NCBI GenBank assembly: GCA_025141015.1
Contig: CP081098.1
Coordinates: forward strand, 3,168,501 to 3,232,500
DNA: 64,000 nucleotides
Reading direction: 5' to 3'
From: Rhodobacteraceae bacterium M382
GTDB taxonomy: Bacteria; Pseudomonadota; Alphaproteobacteria; Rhodobacterales; Rhodobacteraceae
The notes under the pieces are model-generated. The model made no database searches, was not told where the DNA came from, and saw only the letters and a program-made list of their open reading frames with translations. The position numbers were made by a program, and so were the translations under genes. Shown here in pieces: positions 63,944 through 64,000 of the stretch (position 1 is the first letter of the stretch; each line of letters begins with the position of its first letter).

Positions 63944-64000
63944 CCCGGTCGGCGTTTGGCGTCACTTCGGACCCCGCACGACACGAAGGACACAGGGCCA

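Overview
The window is a high-GC chromosomal segment from an alphaproteobacterium of the order Rhodobacterales, probably the Roseobacter group. The evidence is the gene content: CobT-type cobaltochelatase, napFDAGHBC, DUF2484 genes between murC and murB, a division and cell-wall (dcw) cluster next to lpxC, bamD and recN, and a DUF1127 gene followed by small-RNA hairpins with CCUCCUCCC loops. No complete insertion sequence, prophage or CRISPR array is visible, and the species cannot be told from the sequence alone.

Layout. 1-6.2 kb: 3' end of cobT, a repeat-rich gap, a methyltransferase, a long-form Xaa-Pro aminopeptidase, DUF427 and DinB proteins, then two short tandem-repeat arrays. 6.2-15.5 kb: periplasmic nitrate reductase operon napFDAGHBC with moeA and a DUF2478 gene downstream, all on the minus strand, and a divergent Crp/Fnr regulator; an FNR/DNR-like site lies in the divergent gap. 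15.5-47.4 kb: ClC channel, recN, bamD, lpxC, then the dcw cluster on the minus strand. In transcription order it runs mraZ-rsmH-ftsL-ftsI-murE-murF-mraY, terminator, murD, then ftsW-murG-murC-murB-ddl-ftsQ-ftsA-ftsZ. Two insertions break it: a FAH-family hydrolase plus two plus-strand genes between murD and ftsW, and a permease, two DUF2484 genes, two small membrane proteins and a Nudix hydrolase between murC and murB.

47.4-49.2 kb is the most interesting part. The mraZ leader has a 13-bp-stem hairpin just upstream of the start and TGGGN repeats with a 10-bp period overlapping a possible promoter, which together resemble the UpsM leader RNA and MraZ operators. Head to head with it lies a DUF1127 gene (CcaF1-like) followed by four consecutive hairpins whose loops all carry CTCCTCCCT, the last with a T-tract. 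This matches the CcsR stress sRNA arrangement of Rhodobacter. A further run of hairpin repeats follows.

49.2-64 kb: UvrD/PcrA-type helicase, an FMN-dependent 2-hydroxy-acid dehydrogenase, pyruvate carboxylase, a MAPEG protein, a tRNA-Gly / tRNA-Glu / tRNA-Gly group in which the tRNA-Gly unit is duplicated around decayed sequence, a class III aminotransferase, a stand-alone Lrp-type ligand-binding domain, hisB, and a divergent DUF2306 / TetR pair with palindromic operators.

The genes work together mainly as three units: nitrate respiration with its molybdenum cofactor supply, peptidoglycan synthesis and cell division, and a presumed stress-responsive RNA locus placed directly upstream of the division cluster.
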